DNA of 47,931 nucleotides, from assembly GCA_017442155.1 (NCBI GenBank), contig JAFSAU010000006.1, positions 1-47,931 of the forward strand, given 5' to 3'. Positions 45,400-47,931 of the stretch are shown here, in pieces; the stretch's first letter is position 1, and every line of letters starts with the position of its first letter. The notes beneath the pieces are model-generated. The model saw only the letters and a program-made list of their open reading frames with translations. It had not been told where the DNA came from and ran no database searches. A program made the position numbers and the translations under genes. Source of the DNA: Clostridia bacterium (GTDB lineage: Bacteria > Bacillota > Clostridia > UMGS1883 > UMGS1540).

Positions 45400-45470
45400 T
45401 TTCAACTTTTATATAGAGATTATATCAAATATCTTGCGATTTGTCAACTTATTTTCAACTTTTGTATAGA
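45400..45470 (-). promoter_or_regulatory. abiE promoter with two operator-like direct repeats
   Basis: On the minus strand TTGACA (45447-45442), 17-bp spacer, TATAAT (45424-45419). Two copies of TCTATANAAAAGTTGAAA (17 fixed bases, one variable) lie at 45470-45453 and 45417-45400, on either side. Their spacing is 53 bp, about five helical turns, so two repressor molecules would face the same side of the DNA. Confidence 0.75.
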
Positions 45471-45541
45471 TATAATCGACTAAATCTTGATGCTTATTTT
45501 CTTTTAGGATATATTTAGTTGACAAGTCGACTTTTTCTGTC

Positions 45542-45805
45542 CTAAAATTCGCTATCTAACAACAGTTTTCTCGCAAGAATAAACAAACTATTATCCACCG
45601 GTGGAATATCTCTTGACAAAGGATCTTCCATATCCTCAATATCAGGATTGAAATCAGGCTTTACAGCTTGATAAATCCTATTTCGAGCGTTGAACTCTGC
45701 TTCTGCATAAGTGATTTTGCCGGATTTATAATCTTCAATTACTGGGGCAATGATAACTTTGACTTTTTCAAGATTATTTGCATAAAAATCAGGTCGCAAA
45801 TACAT
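45542..45805 (-). CDS. small hypothetical protein, possibly a fragment
   Basis: An 87-aa acidic protein that I do not recognise: YLRPDFYANNLEKVKVIIAPVIEDYKSGKITYAEAEFNARNRIYQ followed by a Pro/Asp-rich tail. No ribosome site is convincing before ATG 45805, and a terminator lies only 17 bp upstream. It may therefore be a remnant or an untranslated frame. An in-frame stop bounds it upstream. Confidence 0.4.
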   Translation of the reverse strand: MYLRPDFYANNLEKVKVIIAPVIEDYKSGKITYAEAEFNARNRIYQAVKPDFNPDIEDMEDPLSRDIPPVDNSLFILARKLLLDSEF

Positions 45806-45816
45806 ATCCCGGAATT

Positions 45817-45855
45817 ACAAAAAGAGCTGACTGACTTCAAAATCAGTTAGCTCTT
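45817..45855 (-). terminator. minus-strand terminator at the right end of island I
   Basis: AAGAGCTGACTGA (45822-45834) pairs with TCAGTTAGCTCTT (45843-45855), a 13-bp stem with one wobble. On the minus strand TTTTTGT follows. Confidence 0.8.
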
Positions 45856-45873
45856 AAGTTTTAGTATTTACTA

Positions 45874-46105
45874 TTGCCAAATCGTTGCCATTTCCATTTG
45901 AAAATGCCCGAAAGTGGCGTGGTTATGCGGTGTTCGCTCCGCAATTCGTCATTCCCACTCGCTTACGAGTTCTTTCCCACAGTTACTTTTCGCCTTATTT
46001 TGGGCTAATTTCCGTGAGTTTTCTCTCGTTTTGCTTCGTTTTTCTCTGTATTCTCTGTGTTCTCAGCCCGCTTGGTACTGTTTTGGTATCAAAGTTTGGT
46101 ATCAA
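45874..46105. mobile_element. attachment-like site B (junction of islands I and II)
   Basis: Left arm: TTGCCA at 45874-45879 and 45885-45890 (11-bp period). Core: ATTCCCACTCG at 45951-45961. Right arm: TTTGGTATCAA at 46082-46092 and 46095-46105 (13-bp period). The left arm matches the right arm of site C and the right arm matches the left arm of site C. Confidence 0.5.
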
Positions 46106-46244
46106 TTTTTCAAAAAATCGGCGGAGAAAAAATCTGTTATTCTTTTTCAGTAAGTGATACTTGGCTCTGTCCTACAGTTCAACTGGCTTTGATGTTTGAA
46201 TACAAAGCTGGATGTAAAGGTCGTGCTCCTTGATGAGCATTTAT

Positions 46245-46273
46245 ATTATAGCAGAAAAATGTGAACAATTCAA
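46245..46273 (-). promoter_or_regulatory. orphan minus-strand promoter
   Basis: On the minus strand TTGAAT (46273-46268), 17-bp spacer, TATAAT (46250-46245). The only frames after it are short (a 22-codon ORF from ATG 46240). The predicted transcript would cross site B and stop at the terminator near 45820. Confidence 0.55.
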
Positions 46274-46294
46274 CGATGCTTAAAAACTCGAAAA

Positions 46295-47566
46295 TCAAAG
46301 AATATGATCGGTGATGCAATCGTACCAATGAACGTAGGTTGTGCCATTTACGATAAGCCTGTCATTTTCGGGTAACTGTTCGCTCCAAGGCTTCTTATAC
46401 CGGTCAATAGCCCAATCATCACGATTGTATCTGCGCCACAGAATCGTCTTTCCATCTTTGTCCAAGAACTGCTCGGAAACAACACCACAGTTATAGGTTT
46501 CAATATCCATTACGCAAACGGTGTCATAACTTTTACCTCCGATGGTAACGGTATATCTGCCAACAATATCAAGGAGGAAATCTTTGTTTGCGCTCGTAAC
46601 AGAGTTTCCGACTCTCTGAATATCACCTTTAACGGAAAGGTTCGTTTCGTTTCCGCAATTGTCTTCTCCAAATCCCCAGTTCAGCATAAATTCATCGCCA
46701 TCAAGGAACGTGATGTAATTGCGAACGTCTCCATCATTTCGGAGCGTTGCAAGGTAACGACAATGTGTATCTGTAAGCTGTGCGACAAAAGTACGGTTGA
46801 TTACCTCGTTCTTATCTGAATAAGATGCTTCTCTTGCGGTAAGCTCTACGCCCTCAATACCGTGAACCTTGGCTTTGCTTGTAACTTGCATATCATAAAC
46901 ATGGCTGCATTTGCGGAAGGGAATATCGTACATACCCCAAGACAGTTTCTCGCCTAGCTTGGGAATCAAAAACCATCCCATAAGTTCTTCCCACTTTACA
47001 GAGAAGGGGGCTTTGGTACTTGCTTCAATTTTGTATTCGGGAATAAATTCGGGCAACTTTTTCATAGTGCTTGCTCCTTTCGATACTTCGGTGTTATATG
47101 GATATTTGGTTTTGAAATTTTGTTTTGCCGTATGAAGTCTGCTTTTTACTGTTCCAACAGGAATGTTAAGTTGTTTGGCGATTTCGGCTTGCGGAAGCTC
47201 TTTCCAAAAATAAAGATACAAGATTTGCTTGTCTTTATCACCAAGTAAATTCAAAGTTTCTCTTACTGTGGCAACTATGGAAACGCCATGTCTGCCGTCT
47301 GACAATTCGCTTTCTGTTATTTCATCAATCGGAATTTCATACTGCGTTGCTTTCTTACGAAAGTAGTCATTACATTTATTTCTTGCAATGCTAATAATCC
47401 ACGCCTTAAAAGAGTCCTTGTTTTTTAATTGAGGGAACTTTTGACAAGCGGCAAGGAAAACCTCTTGTAAAACATCGTCTGCATCCGCTTTTGAGTGCAA
47501 ACGAAATCTCATAAAACGTTCCACAGATACTCGTTCTGCTTCCAACAACTTTTCAAATTCATCCAT
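46295..47566 (-). CDS. ECF sigma factor fused to a large unknown C-terminal domain
   Basis: A 423-aa protein. Residues 1-155 are an ECF sigma factor. Region 2 carries HSKADADDVLQEVFLAACQKFPQLKNKDSFKAWIISIARNKCNDYF. Region 4 carries LGDKDKQILYLYFWKELPQAEIAKQLNIPVGTVKSRLHTAKQNF. Residues 168-423 form a soluble, aromatic-rich domain that I cannot assign; it has no membrane helix. Met168 (ATG 47065) has AAAGGAG 8 bp upstream, so the C-terminal part could also be made alone (256 aa). An ECF-type promoter lies upstream. It could be an ECF with its own sensor/regulator domain. Confidence 0.85.
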   Translation of the reverse strand: MDEFEKLLEAERVSVERFMRFRLHSKADADDVLQEVFLAACQKFPQLKNKDSFKAWIISIARNKCNDYFRKKATQYEIPIDEITESELSDGRHGVSIVATVRETLNLLGDKDKQILYLYFWKELPQAEIAKQLNIPVGTVKSRLHTAKQNFKTKYPYNTEVSKGASTMKKLPEFIPEYKIEASTKAPFSVKWEELMGWFLIPKLGEKLSWGMYDIPFRKCSHVYDMQVTSKAKVHGIEGVELTAREASYSDKNEVINRTFVAQLTDTHCRYLATLRNDGDVRNYITFLDGDEFMLNWGFGEDNCGNETNLSVKGDIQRVGNSVTSANKDFLLDIVGRYTVTIGGKSYDTVCVMDIETYNCGVVSEQFLDKDGKTILWRRYNRDDWAIDRYKKPWSEQLPENDRLIVNGTTYVHWYDCITDHIL

Positions 47567-47617
47567 ATCCTCACCGCCTTTGGTCTATGAGTGATTAAAA
47601 CCGGTTTCACTTATATA

Positions 47618-47642
47618 GACGGGTGCCGGTATCGAAAGGTTC
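47618..47642 (-). promoter_or_regulatory. autoregulatory ECF promoter of the fused sigma gene
   Basis: On the minus strand GAAC (47642-47639), 17-bp spacer, CGTC followed by TATA (from 47621). AAC-N17-CGTC is the same form as the promoter of the other sigma gene at 33.06 kb. Confidence 0.7.
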
Positions 47643-47688
47643 ATTTCATGAAAAAACTTTTGTATTTTTAAGACTTCTAAAAGGCAAC

Positions 47689-47918
47689 GGTATCAATTTG
47701 GTATCACTTGTGGTATCAATGATCTGATGTTCGCAAAAAGTGCCCGAAAACTCTGGGGTTTTCGGGCACTTGAAAGCCATATGGTATTACTCCCACTCGC
47801 TCCTGATAAAGAAATCTTAAACAATTCTGTTTAGAGATTTTATCACGAGGTATTGTAGTTATCTGTATTATCCACAACCTATGGACTATCCGATTTTTTG
47901 TTGCCATATTGTTGCCAT
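47689..47918. mobile_element. attachment-like site C (right end of island II)
   Basis: Left arm: GGTATCA at 47689, 47700 and 47712. Core: TCCCACTCG at 47791-47799. Right arm: GTTGCCAT at 47900-47907 and 47911-47918 (11-bp period). Confidence 0.5.
47733..47771 (-). terminator. strong minus-strand terminator inside site C
   Basis: AAGTGCCCGAAAAC (47738-47751) and its exact reverse complement (47758-47771) form a 14-bp stem with a 6-nt loop. On the minus strand TTTTTGCG follows. It would stop transcription entering island II from the right. Confidence 0.85.
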
Positions 47919-47931
47919 TGGACAGTTCATA

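Larger units (their letters stand above)
45806..46294. other. gene-free junction between islands I and II
   Basis: No protein gene that I can support. It contains a minus-strand terminator (45817-45855), TTGCCA direct repeats (45874, 45885), the core ATTCCCACTCG (45951-45961) and a purine/pyrimidine-skewed stretch (46010-46070). TTTGGTATCAA repeats (46082, 46095) and a minus-strand promoter (46245-46273) follow. Confidence 0.65.
47567..47931. other. gene-free right edge with ECF promoter and attachment-like site C
   Basis: No protein gene that I can support. In order: the ECF promoter (47618-47642), three GGTATCA repeats, a strong minus-strand terminator hairpin (47738-47771), the TCCCACTCG core and two GTTGCCAT repeats near the window end. 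Further accessory DNA probably follows beyond the edge. Confidence 0.65.

Noticed and set aside
47716..47907. 63-aa minus-strand frame at the right edge
   Set aside because: It runs through the terminator hairpin and the attachment-like core; no ribosome site.

Overview
The window looks like a chromosome segment of an endospore-forming, anaerobic, Gram-positive bacterium of the class Clostridia; the genus cannot be told from the sequence alone. Evidence: spoIIR and a spoVAE-type gene, RemA (DUF370), the firmicute gene order yicC-remA-gmk-rpoZ-priA-def-fmt-rsmB-rlmN-prpC-prkC-rsgA-rpe-thiN, an NAD-dependent DNA ligase and ECF-type vitamin uptake.

Layout. (1) 0.2-4.05 kb, plus strand: glycogen synthase glgA and glycogen phosphorylase glgP; glgP carries an in-frame TAG in the middle. 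(2) 4.09-20.5 kb, minus strand: one long, tightly packed housekeeping run from rsfS and leuS through yicC, remA, gmk, rpoZ, priA, def, fmt, a YugP-type metallopeptidase, rsmB, rlmN, the PP2C phosphatase/PASTA kinase pair, rsgA, rpe and thiN. It starts at a good promoter near 20.55 kb and ends at a bidirectional terminator at 4.05 kb. coaBC, which sits between rpoZ and priA in Bacillus, is absent. (3) 20.6-25.6 kb: an M23 peptidase, a lone spoVAE, and a zinc-uptake operon (Fur-family regulator, znuA, znuC, znuB, a C_GCxxG_C_C protein) behind a promoter with a Fur-type box. (4) 25.6-31.8 kb: tRNA-Leu(CAA), an unusual mirror-symmetric array of small hairpins, a P-loop kinase, ligA, a TtcA-like protein, galU, ispE and spoIIR (with a candidate sigma-F promoter).

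(5) 31.9-34.9 kb: composition becomes visibly more AT-rich. It holds an ECF sigma factor with its DUF4179-like membrane partner, and an ECF-transporter S component divergent from a MocR/PdxR-type regulator that has lost its C-terminus by frameshift. A fragment of a PAP2-type phosphatase follows.

(6) 35.1-47.9 kb: accessory DNA. A 10.8-kb block, with all genes on the minus strand, carries a type I restriction-modification operon (hsdS half-gene, hsdM, hsdS, DUF4160, hsdR, YgjP-type peptidase, unknown), a small Cys/His-rich gene with an apparent antisense RNA over its leader, and an AbiE abortive-infection pair with operator-like direct repeats. A second block of about 1.8 kb carries one ECF sigma factor fused to a large unknown C-terminal domain. 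The blocks are bounded by three copies of a short TCCCACTCG core. Each core has 6-8 bp direct repeats spaced about one helical turn apart within about 60-130 bp, which is how attachment sites of tyrosine recombinases look. No integrase gene lies in the window, so these look like cis-mobilisable defence islands stacked at one integration site.
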